Assembly (NCBI GenBank): GCA_012295275.1 | Contig: CM022670.1 | Location: 26,935,244 to 26,999,243, forward strand | Reading direction: 5' to 3' | Origin: Chrysomallon squamiferum | Lineage: Eukaryota; Mollusca; Gastropoda; Neomphalida; Peltospiridae | Length of the DNA: 64,000 nt | Part shown: piece by piece, positions 21,568 through 57,514 of the stretch | Layout: every line of letters starts with the position of its first letter | Numbering within the stretch: position 1 is the stretch's first letter | Made by a program: the position numbers and the translations under genes | The notes under the pieces: generated by a model | Databases searched by the model: none | Seen by the model: only the letters and a program-made list of their open reading frames with translations | Told to the model about the DNA's origin: nothing

Positions 21568-24500
21568 TTATTTGCTGCCTTTAGCTACAAATGTACTGCA
21601 CCAGCTAATAAAGCCAGAAACTTGATTTTGTAATGAATTCAAAGTCCATGAGACCGTCGTCTGTATATTTTCTGGGCTAAACTTTCCTCTGAAAAGAATG
21701 ATAGAATACAAATTAATAATTCTCCAAGCAAAATACATTTTAATACAGCTACTTAAAAAGGTATAAAATGTCATTCTCCCGTTTAATAATTCAATGTTAT
21801 GTCAAAATTTCTTTGGTTTTTGTTGAAAATTTAAATGTTTAAAACACCAGACAAAATATTTATGGAAGAAACTGTATACCCATTAACAATATGTATATAT
21901 ATGTGTGTGTGTGTGTATGTATATATATATATAAAGAATGTGGACTCAATATAAACTAACCCTACAGACATTGCAGAATAACTAATCACCTTGTTAAGAT
22001 TTAAAGCCAAAACTTGCATACTCACACTAAAACGTTTTCTAAAAGCCACTGGTAGGCCACCAGGGTTAAGTGAATGACATGTTTCCACATCCAGTGTGTG
22101 TAGTCTTTAATAAACTCCCACACATTAATTAAATGCATAGAAACCATATTCCAGGCATCAGGGGTCAATGCATAAACCTGCAAATTAAAATTTTAGCATG
22201 TTGATGATATCCACAACAAAATAAAATTAATGTATTATTTGTTACTTTTTGTATGATATTGAAGAACAGTATTATTTGATCTAGGTTAGTGTAACACATT
22301 CAATTAAGTATGTTCAGAATATGTTCTGTAATTATATGTAATTCCACAGCCAAATCAGCAGGCATCTGGTCTCATTTTGCACTAAAGATTTGATGTTAAC
22401 ATATTTAACTGTTCTCAACTTGGCCTCATATCACAAGAGGATAAAATTTTAATCAAGTGTATGGAATAATCTTTTTTTTAATAATCAAACATTTCTATAA
22501 ATAATTAAGAAGTCATTTAATTATAATATTATTTTTTTTAAATAAAAATAAAAACATTCCTAAATAAATATGATGGGCTGGATCCAGTCGTTAAAATTAG
22601 CCCAGTTTTCAGTTCTGAACAATGTTCTAGTAGGACAAATCTAAATTACTTCAAAATGCCATTAAATACATTTTTTTTACCCATTCAACTCCTTGGACAG
22701 TTTTTTCAGTCACCCATGTCCTGTGAGGCTTGCTGACTTCTACAAGATATGCAGTTTTCTCAACCACCCAGACTCTTGCAGAGGTGACGTAAGGACCAAC
22801 AGTCACACAGACATCATTGTAGTATATTGGAACATTATATTTCAGCCAGCTTTAGAAACGGAAACAAAACAACAACAACTGTAATCTGGTATTATGAAAA
22901 TTAAATTACTGATAACCTGATTACTTTCCAATAATAATTCATTGTTATTTGCTTTGTTCTTCTTTTTCCAGTATTAGCCCAATTTTATTGGCTAAAAGTC
23001 ACTCCTAAGTTTCATTTTATTTCTTTTATCTTTAAATTGTCAATGAACATTTTGTATTTAAATTGTAAATTATCTACACTGAACATATATGATATATAAT
23101 TTAGAACAAACTGGTTAGTCAGTGTCTTACTGCATGCATTGTACTACTTACCCTACCACTGTCACAATAAATGTAAGTAGTTTCCTCCAGGCTTGCTCCA
23201 GAACTGCCAGGATTCCATACTTTTCTAGAAACACCACAGTCCTTGACTCTAAAATGAAATGACCAACCTTTATCTTATGAAACATTTTTTTCATCATCAA
23301 GTTACCGAATAACATACTGAATAGAGTAAATAAATTACCACAGTTAAAAGATGTAGAACAATGATATTGTTAAATCTAGGATTAGTCTTTATGAGCAGTC
23401 TACCTGAAAATCCCTCCACACTAATTTGTTCTACAAACAATGTACATAAATATTCTGCAGAAATAGCTCATCTGAGATATCAATGTTTAGCATGTGATCA
23501 ACAGAAAAAGTTTAAATGCTGATATTACCATTGATATTGTTGCTTGTGTACATGTCATAAGCAATCACTGCCACCAGTACAATTCCTAGAGAAAAACTGA
23601 TGGCAAACCAGGGAAATGGACTTCGATTCAGTTTCTGTAACAGATCCTGCAAAAAAATTGTTAAATAAATCCATTTGGAAGATTTATAAAGAATAAGCAA
23701 AGAAATGGATATATGTTTTGATTATGCTTACACTGGCAAAAACACATTATCAGCAAAAATTATCCCATTTAAAAATAAATTTTCAGTTGAAAGAATTGTT
23801 CTCATAAAAATTTCAAAAGGTCACTAAAACCTGAAATTTTAAAATTTTATTTTAAAATTCATCTGATCCAAGCAGAAAATGACTGATGAATATTTTACAG
23901 GTATTGATAACATTTTAGAAAACCATTACAGTTGGTTACCTCTCCAATATATATATATATATACATATACTAAAACTTCAGAGAAGTCTTAATATTGTAA
24001 GATTTTTTAAAAATGAAATATGTGGAAAAAAATTTGCTACAACTTTCAAGTGGCATTTGTTCTACCTTACAAACAGAAGTACAGTGATCCAAGCCTTCAG
24101 GATTAGCACGTCCAGGAGCAGCTATTTCCTCATTGGTAACACAGAATGATCGAACTGTCTCTCTTAGAGGTTTTCTGTCAAACTTTCCATCTAGCTTGTT
24201 CCAATTATCATTGATATGTTGAAGCAGTATTCTGAATTTTTAAGAAAATAATTTTAAAATATCTGTTTAAACGAAATAAATTAAAAATAAATATTTACTG
24301 AATCAGTAATACTTTAATAAACTCAACAAAAATACTGTCAAAAAGTGAACACGCTAAGTTGATTTAGATTTAAGTTTTTTCTGTTACCTTTAAATGATAT
24401 TTTAACAGAACAGAAAATTGTAATAATGCATATGAAAACCCAACAGGTTTTTATTCTTTGGCTTTGTACAAGATAAAAAAAGAAGTAATGTGTTTGACGT

Positions 24501-25954
24501 TGACAGATTACTGAACTGATTACGTGTGGGACATTTACCCTGACTGTGGTAATTGTTTTGTATACATCTGACACCAGGTGGCAAAAGTGTGTTTGTCAGT
24601 CTGCAAACAAGAGATCAAGCAGGACAGCAGCTGCAACAAAATTTAAAAAAAGCAATAAATATGAAAACACTCTCAATTTATAAATCTCACACATCTGATA
24701 TTAAAGCAATTCTTTTCCAATAATGCACAATATATAGAACATTTTACTTCCAAAAATTAATTTCCACTCAAAATAGTAATTACCTCCTGCTTCAGAACAT
24801 TCGAACAATTCTTATTCAGTCTTGAAAGATATGAAGGGAAGAAGTTCCTCATTGTTTTTGCTGGGTTTCCACCATATGCCAATGCCTGGTTTATTAAAAT
24901 AAATATTTATACATCTAAATAAAATATGTATGTGTTTTGCCACAAAACAATTTTTTCATCATATTCTGCCACAAACAATTTGCATTCTTTCAAGTCATTT
25001 ATATTTTATTATGCCACCAATTATTGCTAATACAATCACAAGTTCTATGAGAAAGCATGGAGGCTTGCATTAGTGAGAACAAAATCTTATTGACTGATGT
25101 GATAACTATGGATTCCTTTCGTTCTGTGGGCATACTTATTTTGTAACAGTAATGCTTTCATCATCATATTTCATTATTAGCTAAATGTTATCTTCAGATA
25201 ACAATGCTGAATCCATAATATATTTAGGTCATCAGTGGCATACTTCTATAAAACAAACAAAAAACCCACATTTTATCCGTTAAGCTGAATTTCAGAAACT
25301 GATGCAAAAAAACTAAAATTACTAAAGTTTTTACCTTTATTTTAGGATACTGAGCTTGAAGCCTTTTCTTCAAGTCACCTTGGATATTGGCTGTTGAAGT
25401 AAACACTATGTCAAGCACCTGAAAATAGTCCCTCATTGTAACAGCACCAGCAGTCAGTCGGTGATCTTTATGCCATCTGTATTAAAATAAAAACTCAAGT
25501 ATCAAACTTATTTTTAAAATGTCTATTATATTTTACAAACAAAGATTAACTGTTTAAAATTTATATATCTCTTCTATTTCACAAAAACACAATGTCATAA
25601 GTAGACAAAAATAGAAAGATGAAATAACAGCAGCTGTCAATCATATTCCATTTTGTATTATTACTGTCAACAGATTTTATTTATATGTTCATTCAAGCTA
25701 CATGATCACACTTTATCACCAACACCATAAGTTATCAAAATTGTTCTTACCTGAAAAGGTTTTCAAGGTATTCCACACAAAAGGTTGCAACCCATCTGAC
25801 ACCTAGAGCAGGTAGCATCAGACCGAGCCAAACTGTTCAACAAATATAATTATTGTAAAAAAGAAACTACAAAATTATCCATATGATGAAGAATATATAT
25901 GTATCTGTGTGTGTGTGTGTGTGTGTGTATGTGTGTATGTATGTATATGTATAT

Positions 25955-25991
<37 letters not shown>

Positions 25992-28898
25992 CACCCCCCC
26001 CCCCTTGATACATACATTTATTATCTGAACATTGCAAATTGAAATATTTTCTTTTATTATATAAAATATAAATATATTGTAAATAAAGCTACTTACCAGT
26101 AAGGCCACACTTCAGATCTTTGACACCACACTGACCCATTGCCCACAGAATGGACAAACAGCGCAAGGGACGATTTTGATGAACTTTCAGCAAATCCAGA
26201 TACTGACAATACAAATTAATACAACATTATATGTTATAAGTTATAAATAACAAATTAAACTTCAGAACAAGTATCTTCATAAAATGAATAAAACAAAAAT
26301 TTTATTATAAAGAAAATTCAGAATCTTACCTGTGGAATTTTGTTGAGAGCTATGTTTGGTTTGTGAAATGCAAGTGCCTGAAGAAAAACTCTGTATCCAA
26401 ATGTTGACATTCCTGTGGAAAAGTTTAAAAAAAAAAAAGGAAAGATTACTTTCAGTTCTTCAGATATTTTCAAGTGTATGTTTTAACCTGATGAAAATTA
26501 ACTTTTATTTATGCAGTTATTAGTAATTTCAGAAACCTTTTTACACTGATGACATTCATGTTGCAAGTTCTTGTCATTATGGAATATTATAGTATCTTAC
26601 AATCCAATAAATATAACAGAGAAGTAATTAAAAAAAAATGAAGAAGATTAAAAGAACTGTTCAAAATTCGATATTATTAATTAGTAACAGAGTAAATAAT
26701 TAACCTTTCATCTGGTTGACAAGCATGGACTGAACACAGTGGTAGAACAGATGTTCTAGAGTTTCTGCAGAACATTTCTTGAGACTAGAAAATATAACAG
26801 CCTGACATCCCTTGTTGAACTTACAGAGAGGGAAATCTGAAAGTCACATATTGTTTATTATTCATATTATTAACAAACAAATGAGTTTAACTAATAACCT
26901 TTTATGTAATAAGTAATAATTCATTTTAAACTTATGAATTTCAAACAATTTCTGAAACAATATGTGGTCCACATGTTACGTATTTTCTTACAAATATCCA
27001 TAGTCATGAAAAGCCTTTATTTTATGAAGTTCAAGTCATATACAATGGTGATAATATAGAACATATGACAAGATACAAACTATATGTACCATATTGACTG
27101 ATTTTTCATGTTTAAAGAACTGAGATCATATCTGTGAATAAACACATCTACCAAAATCATAATAAATAGACAAATGTAATAACAGTAATATTTTAAAAAT
27201 AAAACCCATACATGCCAAAAAAATAATAATAAGAATAAAAAAAAATAAAAAAAAAAAATAAATAAATGTGTCCCCCCCAAAGATCAACGATAGGGGAAAG
27301 AAAAAAAAAGAAGATAGAAACGTCAAAACTTAATGCAAACAGCAAACAGGTTTAGTGACAAATACAGTAACATAATAAAGCATTGTTATGTAGTTGTTCC
27401 ATACATCTCTCTTTCATTGCTAAAGCACCTAGTGATAAAATTCTGATTAAACTGATAGTCTTTCTTTTTTCAAACTTAAACCAAAAGGTCATGAAGTGAT
27501 GAAAAGTTAATTTGTCATAATTCTTTGGCCTAACTGCCACCAATAGTGTTCATTATTAATACTAATAGATGAATATTTAGTAATGACATATTTATGCTTG
27601 GATGAAGACCTGTTCAACTTAAAAATTGCAACGAATGTAGATATATAAAATGTTCCCAAAATGTTGATAGACAATCATTAGATGATTTGGTATATAAAAT
27701 TTTCTATAAATATATCGGTAGACACCTTTGGCTCTTTGACTTGCTTGAGATTTAAAGGCATCATCAGTCTCTGGAACATTTTCCAGCCTAATATTCAAGA
27801 AAGAAGCAAGGTCTTTGAGCCACACATCAGGGTTATCAGGGAAACTTTCATGAGACTGATTAATAATCAGCTGCAGATCTTCTTTGTCAATCTGAAAATA
27901 AAATACAAACATAGATACATTTTTAACATTTGTAGTTGTAATATTTTTATTATAATAATAGTAATATAATAATAATAATAATAATAAATAATTCTAAAAT
28001 GTTACTAAAAACAAAAAAAAAAAAAAAAAAATTAAATAAAAATAAAAGTATACTAAAAACATAAAAAAAAAAAAAAATTAAATAAAAATAAATGTTAAAA
28101 AACAACTAAGAAAACTCTAATGAAATATTACATTTCAAATATTAAATAAAATAATAATTTTTCTTTTAATCAATAATACTTTTCTCTTTATTATATTTAA
28201 AATGAAAAAACCTGAATATATATATATATATATATTACAATACAACAAAACTATTAGACAATTTAAAACCTACTTTAGACACAACATCCTCCAGTTTTTC
28301 AGTCTTTTGTTTTTTATCTTGTTCTTTCTTTTTTGGTGCTGGTTTTTTGTTCACTGTATCATTATTAATTTTAGGAGTTTCTTTGTGCTTTTTTTCTGCA
28401 GCTTTGGCTTCTTTTTCCAAAAATGCATCGTACAGTGTTTTAGACTCTTGCACAGGAGCTGTAATATAAAATTAATTATGGAACTGCCTACCTAAAATTT
28501 TATTCAAATTATAAAAATAATATTTTATTTTTGTTTAATATACAAAACATTTATTTAATTATTCTATATACATTTTTTTAATTACAGAATGATTAGATGT
28601 GAAAGCAATTAGGTTTTCCGATGATGACGTAGACAACGTCCAGGATAATATGGAATATCATCAGTATCATACTGAGTATGCGTATGAACGTAAGATTCAC
28701 CATCTCCCTACAGATGGTACGATATAATTGGCTAAGCACATTCTATTTTGTTTAATTTAACTTACGATTCGGGTCGATTCGTTGCATTTGATTGATATAA
28801 TTTTTCTTTTGTGCTTTCGCAGCATGCTGAGCAACGTTTTTATTCAAAGGCTTCTTTGGTTTGCCAACAACTTCCCATCGCTGACCGGTAGCCGCCAT
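21568..28898 (-). CDS. TMEM214: Transmembrane protein 214 (TMEM214), sixteen exons
   Basis: Exons on the minus strand: 28898-28766, 28458-28274, 27891-27726, 26836-26705, 26412-26330, 26202-26097, 25832-25751, 25476-25335, 24885-24784, 24630-24539, 24231-24066, 23646-23529, 23248-23152, 22849-22681, 22177-22026 and 21688-21568. Phases agree throughout; 681 residues (human 689). TMEM214 is an ER membrane protein linked in vertebrates to procaspase-4 recruitment in ER-stress apoptosis. Landmarks are MAATGQRWEVVGK at the start, a Lys-rich linker, DVWLKDLASFLNI (Trp130), LGLMLPALGV, NFFPSYLSRL, and a membrane helix at about residues 476-495 (WFAISFSLGIVLVAVIAY); the C-terminal third is amphipathic. 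The start at 28898 has the common AAAATGGCGGC context; an in-frame ATG at 28952 would add 18 residues without family support. Exon 14 uses the AAAG acceptor at 22850; other nearby AGs break the frame. It is head-to-head with TBC1D2. Confidence 0.95.
25905..25999. repeat. (GT)n-(TA)n compound microsatellite
   Basis: GT units grade into GTAT and then TA units ending in a short C run, inside TMEM214 intron 6 between exons at 26097 and 25832. Purely simple sequence; the frame read through it (poly Tyr-Ile, Thr-His) is not a gene. Confidence 0.9.
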
Positions 28899-30025
28899 TT
28901 TGCCGTTTGTAATGAACTCTTTTCGGAAATGAGCAGCAAAAGAGTCAACCACGTGAATACGTTTCGTCTATATAAAGAGCGGGAATTTTAAAATATATTG
29001 GTAACGAAGACATAATTAAAGATAACAGTTCAACTTAGATGTAATCTTATAATATATTAACAATATTTTGACCGTTCAGTTCAGATTCCAGGCCAAATGT
29101 GTCTGAACATTCGATAGATGAATTACATTAAGTCAGTGATTCCCAACCTTTTCATCAATGCGGAGCCCTATAACATTTTTAATACCCCCCACACACATTA
29201 ATTAAATAGTTATTTATTTATACAAATTACTATTTAAATTAGGCATGATATCCATCCATGTGCATTGTACATAGTAATCATTGTAATGTCATTGTAGGTG
29301 TATTCGTTTGTTCTGTCTATTTCATTCTGTCCGTCTGACTGCCCCCAGTTTCTCCTTTTTTATTTATTAGTTATGTCATCTCTCGTGGAGCACAAGGGCT
29401 CCGAGAAGCCCCGGTTGGAAAACACTGCATTAAGTGTATGTAATACTTCTTAGATGGTTGATCAATAGCAGAACAAGTTACAATGGTATAATAAAAACAA
29501 TAAAATAATAACATTAATTTAATTCGTGTTCTTATGATGTGATTCTTTTATGTTTATTTTTGTATTTTCCAATAAATATGTTTATTTTATTAATAAATTA
29601 TAGCATTTATAAATATTATTATTATTGTTATTGTTGTTGTTGTTATTATTATTATTCGGTTGTTATAGCAGCATGTTTAGGTAAATATATCGGACTGTAC
29701 CAAGAAACTCCACTGAATAATGATGAGTCAACGAATCTATCACCTAGAATAAATGCTAAGTTAAATCAAATAAATAATAATTTATTGTTGTTGGGTCTTA
29801 TCTTGATAGGTTGGCTTGATTTGTTTGTTGTTGTTCAGTTTTATCTTGATAGGATGGCTTGATTTGATTTGTTTATTGTTGTCAAATGCACTGATGTTGA
29901 CAGTGAATGAAATTAGATATATTTTTAAACATGAAAACGCTGAAGTGGCGGGAGTGTCAAAATAAAATATAGATTATGCACAGTTACGTCCCTTTATGAG
30001 GAAGTTTCTGTGAAAGCGGAACTAA
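28899..30025. other. Divergent TMEM214/TBC1D2 promoter region
   Basis: The 1.1 kb between the two start codons carries a hAT-type MITE (29134-29427) and TTA/TTG repeats near 29615-29655. Both promoters must lie here or within the 5' UTRs; no TATA box stands out. The frame 29539-29862 is repeat-derived and has no splice or family support. Confidence 0.6.
29134..29427. mobile_element. 294-bp hAT-type MITE with perfect 8-bp TSD
   Basis: The ends are CAGTGATTCCCAACC and GGTTGGAAAACACTG, imperfect inverted repeats of the hAT type (CAGNG...CNCTG). The flanking 8-bp direct repeat CATTAAGT at 29126-29133 and 29428-29435 is perfect. It has no coding capacity. It is inserted between the divergent TMEM214 and TBC1D2 starts, and the intact duplication suggests a comparatively young insertion. 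Confidence 0.92.
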
Positions 30026-51267
<21,242 letters not shown>

Positions 51268-54200
51268 TGTAAAACAGCTGTCTGTCTGTCAAGTGCTCAC
51301 ACAGATTACATCAATTCACTGATAATACCTGTAGTGACGATATATTCATATTTCTCTTCTTTTTTTAGAAAATTTATTTTTATATAACATATATTCATTA
51401 CATTCCTCAGCATTACTGTTGATAGAGTAAAAAATTTATTTTTAATATATTTGAAAATGTTAAATGTATTTTGTTATATCTGTTATGTTATAGTTGTTAA
51501 TGAGTATCATTGAGTGATACACTTTTTGGACAAACTTTTATTCTATCATATTTGATGGCTTGTCAGTTTATGCAAATATAATGACTGGGCCTTTGAACAG
51601 GCATTTCTCCAAATTTGTCCAAATTATGATCTGATGTTCTGCATATGTAGGTTGCCATTCTGAGAATACCATCTGATATCTGACATAATAACTTATAGTA
51701 CAAGATATATTTAGTAGAACAAAACTGGTTGAAAACTCACCTATGTTCACTCAGTGTTACATAACAGTAATGCTGTAGATTTTAATTAATTTAAATATTT
51801 CAACTTGTCATTCAGCCATATGTGATCTTGAATAACCTTTTGAACTTAACTATAATAATTGAACTGAGTAAGACAATATTTAACTGTCAATTAATTATTA
51901 TGCATCCTAATTCATCATTCAAAAAACATTAACAAGCATGCAAATTAGCTAAAGCCTGTTCATCTGGGTTATTTCATTTAACTTTGAAGAGGTCAGTAAG
52001 TACTATTTGTATATAAATATAAACATAGTTAATGATTCAAACAAAACAATATATTTTTACTTGATAATGACTTGATTTGATTTAATAGGTCAAATTGATT
52101 AATTTTCATACAAGTATTTTGTAAGTGTGACGTTATTTATTTAATTGACATTAAAAAAATAAACTATGTTTTAAGAAGATTAGTTATTACTTTCGTACAT
52201 TCATGAGTAATAACTTTTTTATGGAATTTTCTTATGTTCCTGAAATCTTCTTATTCCACAATGACTATTCCAAATCATATTCCTGATTTATGTTCTTTTT
52301 TCTGAAAGTCAAAGTCACGTTGCTGCATTTTTAGTTCACCTATCACAATAAAATATTAGTTCCAGTGGAATGCATTAAATTCTAAAGTTATTTTTTTTAA
52401 TCAGGGGTTTCTATTATTATTTATATAAAATCTTTAATGTACATGCAGATAATGTGTGGTATGGTCAGTATAATACAATTTTAAAATCTTTGTAATTATA
52501 TTTTAAACAGGTTGTAAGCTTTAATTTAGTAAAATGTGATATGTATCAACTTAATTAAGAAATATATGTTCCTAGAAAGAAAATAAATTTAGTCATGTGA
52601 TTTAAATGGATGAATATTAATTATAAAAACTGAATATTTAATAGTAGTTGTTGAATATGTAGTTAATATTTTGTATTCAGTCATACCCATGAAAACTTTC
52701 CCAAACATTTACTTAGTAGATTGAGTAATTGTTGAACTGTTATTAATCTTTCATGTGTATATGTTACTTATTTATATTAACACACCATTTTACATGTGGC
52801 ATTAAAAAGATGTTTTAATGATTATAATTTACACATAATCATGAAATTTGTTTTGCGTTTATGTCTGTGCATGAATATTTAACTGCATTTAATGTGTTTG
52901 GAATTATATACTACAATAAATGAACTGTGATTTCTGAAGACAATCAACTTCCATTTTTTGTATTTTAATCATTAACAAGCAGTAACTGATAAAATACTCT
53001 TTGTTTATGCAAAATTTTAGTTAGAGTATTACTTGTGCTTGATAAAATAAATTAAATCAGTCTAATGTAGTATAGAAAGCTAACAAGCTTATTTATTACT
53101 GGATACTTATAATTTTTTTAATTTATTGTGGTTCTTTTTTATTATTAATTATATTTATCGTTATTTACTCATTATTTATTTATTTATTGTTTATTACTTT
53201 ATTATTTAATTACATATTTATCTCTGTTTATGCCCTTATTATTACTATTTATTTGTCTGTGTTGTCTCCCTTCTGTTTTAACTACACACACACACACACA
53301 ATAATAAAAATAATAGATATTCCTTACTGATTATTTAGTAGATCCAATGAGGATAATTTGATTGTGTTCTAATTTTTGTTTGTTTGTTTTATTTTTAATT
53401 GTTATAATATTTTGTTTACTTGTTTTAATCTTTGGAATGGGAATGAGGGTACAGCTCTTTGTTTTTAATGATTGTTTTTTTTACTTCATGATCTTTGAAT
53501 TAAGAATTCCTATTATGTTTTATTATTTTTGAGAATTTTTTTTTTTTAATCAGGATGTTTTCTTGTCTTATATTCAGAAATTCTTTCTCATGATTTCAGT
53601 GTAATCTTTATATATATATATATATATAAAATGTTTTTTTTTGTTGTTGTTTTTTTTACTATGTTACAGGCTTACAATGAGTCCATTGGCTATATTATAT
53701 TTTTTTATTATTTTTTTTTTTGTCAATAAGATATATTTTATTGTAACCTGTAGTACTTTGCTTGCTCTGTAATATAAAGTATGAAAAATATTTGATTTTT
53801 TTCAAGGGAAAATTCCGAATTTTGGTTCTGCCTTCTGCTGATACAACTGTTTCCATTGGTTTTCCCTCCATAATTTGCCTGTCTCAACTATAATACAGGA
53901 CCAGTTTAGAACAGAGCTTTAGATTCCCAGTATATATATATATCCACAGTAAATAAATACTGAAAACAATGTATATTCAGTTGTGCATTTTAAAATGGTT
54001 TTGATTATTATTCTTTGTCATTGTTTATTTATTTATGGACATTTAAAAGCTTAAAGAATACAACATGAAATTTAAATAAGCTAAATGCACATAGTGGCCT
54101 TTGATAGATGAATGACTGCATTTAACTAAAAATATCCTTGAATATACAATTAATTTTACCTCTGAATGTTACATACTTTCTTTTTGTTGCAGAGTTTGAT

Positions 54201-57200
54201 TGAAGCAGAGGAATTATATGTTTAATTGCAAAAGGGTAATTAGCCAGAATTTTATGCAGCGTTTTTCTGTTTACTTGATGAAATTTTCTTGTGAATAAAA
54301 AATAAGTTTTGGTTTACATGATTCCATTTGCTACTTCAAGTCTAACGATATTATTATGAAAGATTCTGAATGGTGACTGTGATAAAAGCAAAGGTAAATA
54401 GACATTAACAGTTTGTACCCTGGACTTACTAGATTACAAGGTGAACTCTTGATATTTATCACTTTTGAACTATCACATTATCTCAGATATTAAGGCCAGG
54501 GAAATTGTTGTTTTGCATATTCTACCCATATTTATGGAGATTCTTCAACTTTAAGGAAACAAAACCATTGTAAAAAATGTTAGGGTAAGATATGTAAATT
54601 AGTTAATGCTTATTTGTTATTTTATAATGTAATTTGATTAGTGGGCAAACTAAAAATTAGCACTGGTCTGGTAATCAATTCTAGTCTTTGACTTGGAAAT
54701 AAAATCTTTTATGCACTGTGCATGTACAGCCAAACAAATTATAAATTATGGAAACAAATTTAGAACAGTATCTTATCATTGCAAAATTTTATTACAAAGA
54801 ATAATAAATCAATTCTTGAAAAAATTAGTGGAAAAAAAAAATTTGAATCCTACAGCTTTTACCATATATACTTGTGTACAAGGCGACCTTATGTATAAGT
54901 CGATGTGTATTTTAAGACCAAAAATTGCGTCATTTTAGGTATTACTTGTGTATAAGTCGACTGTAGATTCCAGGCACCGTCACTTTGTTTTCGATAGTGG
55001 CTATTAATGACGATTGCAATATTATTTCACCAAATTCTTTACAATTATACAAGTGAGTTTTGTTTATGAAATTAGGACTGATATTTAGTGCAATTTGGCA
55101 GAGAAGTGTGCATTCCTAGATCATTGCAAGACGCCATAAGGCATAACACTGTACTGATGGTTTTCTCGCTTTAAAATGTATTTTTTTTGTCATTTAACGG
55201 AAGAATATCATGTTTTACATTCATATTTGGTTTTGTTATTTAATTTTTGAAAAAATTTTATACGATAAAATTATATTTTTGAAAAGCTGAAAGACCGCGA
55301 TTATTTTAGATGCATCCTGTAGTAAAAAATAGTCAAAATGGCGACTCTTCGGCAACAGCTACAAAAGCATTAACTATGTATAAGTCGACCCCCAAAATAT
55401 TACCTTAATATAGTCTCCCAAAAATTCGACTTATACACAAGTATATATGGTAAGCCTTATTCACTGACAAAATGATACTTTTTGAAAGATATAACAATTT
55501 CATATGTAATAAAGAGATTTTATTTAAATTTGTTGTAACATTTTTATAATTAGCTGACAGATAATACCATTCTTCAGGTTCTGGATATTTAAATTGGTTT
55601 TAACTTTTTTATCATAACCAAGTCATTATGAAATTTAGACATTTTAACTGATGAACAGGGAAGTAATTTGTTGATGAGGAAAAATAATTTTATTTAATAA
55701 ATTTAAAATTTAGTTAATAATCATAGGGAACAAATTTCCCTCTTGATGTGAGTGATCATCTTTTTATCATTCCTGTTAACTGTATGCAGTATTATATAAT
55801 GTCAGAGTGTGATATTGCCTTTATATTTAAATGATGTATTAAATGTAAATAGTAGCATACTTTGAAGTTTCAGTTTAATGTTATTTACAATACTGATTGT
55901 AAAATAATATTTACCACACCCCATATTGATAATGTACAAAATTATTTTAGAAACTTTTAATAACAAAAAATTTATATAACATATTTTATAAATGTTTGAA
56001 ATAGTGTCATATTGTTTTTTTTAAATAAACCATCTGAAAAGAAAAGTTGAATTTGTTGTTTTTAAAAATGAAGTAGAAGAAAAGAATCATTGATGATTTT
56101 GTTAATAAATGAATGAAGAAAGAAAGGAATATTTAATGACACTTCTACACATTTTAATGTTATAAAATTTCAGTCACACTTCATTAGTGTATTCTGAAGA
56201 TTAGTGACAGAAAAAATACCACTAACAAAAAAGCTCACACAATCTTTGAAACCCAGCTTGTGAGCATTGCCTGGATTATACTGTATATCTTTTTAGTAAG
56301 CATCTTAAAGTGTATTTGAACTTTAAAACTAAATGCATTTTGTTCATTTCCCAATTATTGTTACACTCAAATTTGTTTTCAAGTTCTGCTTTTAATAATG
56401 TGTAACAACTAAAATAAGAAACCTGAGTTCACTAAGGCTGTCATTTTCCTTTTTTTTACATCATACTTCCTCGTAATGTCTAACATTCCAGTAACTGAAT
56501 TCTTTCTTAACTGGAATTATAAAAATAATAATATTATTTTAATTACTAACCTGAATTGTTGACTCCGAAGAAACCTTCAAAAAATTAAAAGATTCTTTTT
56601 TAACAGACTTTTGAAATCCACCATTGTGTATACAAATATGTAGGCATACAGCCATCATCACATTACACAAATTACATCGACAAACACGTTACAGCACAAC
56701 ATAAACTGAAGAAATAGTTTCCTAGTCTTATTTACATAATGTAACCCACTGCGTGATTTAATGTTGTGCAGTAAAAGGACCATCAACAGCAGAACATGAA
56801 ATACACCAATTTTTAAAATTATTTTAATTACACTGGTCATTTCAGGCAATTAGCTGATTACAATAATTAAAATCTTTGTTACATCTGTTTGTTTAAAGAT
56901 TATCATTTTACAAATAAAGTAAGATTTTCTTTCATGGACAAATGATATAATGGAAATGGTTATCAAATACAACATTGTATTGTTTCTATCAGAAATCAGT
57001 GTTACCTGAATTAATCTTATTCAACCATGATTACAATTAAATATGATCGTCTAAACATTACTGTTATTAAAATTATTTTAAAATTATTTTCACACTACAC
57101 TTATTTCAGCGGATCCCACGAATGGAAATAAACTAATGTTTGCCATATTTTTTTGTTTTTCCTCTTTATACTGCTTGTACTAATCTTACATGGCAGATAC

Positions 57201-57514
57201 CATTACAGATATCTGTACATATGTCATACCATGCATTAAAATAATCTACTTCCTTTAATCACCATGTTGGATTCCCACAATAGAAACAAATATGGCACCA
57301 CTTATTCCCCTCCCTAGTTTAGGTTTAGGTTACATTTGCCAAATTACAAGACATATTTACATTCTCAGATCTTTTTAATGAAAGAAATGTTTCTAAATGC
57401 AATTTACAAACACAATGCAATAGGTTAAAATAAGGAGGCAGTAAATATGGATGACTGCTATGAAATAGTTATGAAGTATGTTTTGTTGTGATGTTAATTA
57501 AGATGCACTGATGT
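51268..57514. other. 6.2-kb region between TBC1D2 and RNASEH1 3' ends
   Basis: Probable TBC1D2 3' UTR for the first 1-1.6 kb (AATAAA at 52347 and 52915), then AT-rich DNA with poly-T and TATA tracts, an inverted-repeat transposon relic at 54862-55450, and the RNASEH1 3' UTR at the right end. No open frame here shows splice sites, codon bias or a known family, so I see no further gene. Confidence 0.6.
54862..55450. mobile_element. 589-bp inverted-repeat DNA transposon relic with TA duplication
   Basis: The left end CCATATATACTTGTGTACAA and the right end (TTATACACAAGTATATATGG on the plus strand) are nearly perfect inverted repeats, flanked by TA on both sides (54860-54861, 55451-55452). The subterminal motif TATAAGTCGA recurs near 54894, 54952, 55380 and, inverted, 55425. 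A TA target fits Tc1/mariner-like insertion. No transposase is encoded. It lies in the TBC1D2-RNASEH1 intergenic region. Confidence 0.82.

Noticed and set aside
22693-22884. Plus-strand 63-codon frame
   Set aside because: Antisense shadow of TMEM214 exon 14 (22849-22681).
27990-28095. Two-copy run of poly-A plus ATTAAATAAAAATAAA in TMEM214 intron 2
   Set aside because: A small low-complexity duplication of a kind common in this DNA; no functional reading.
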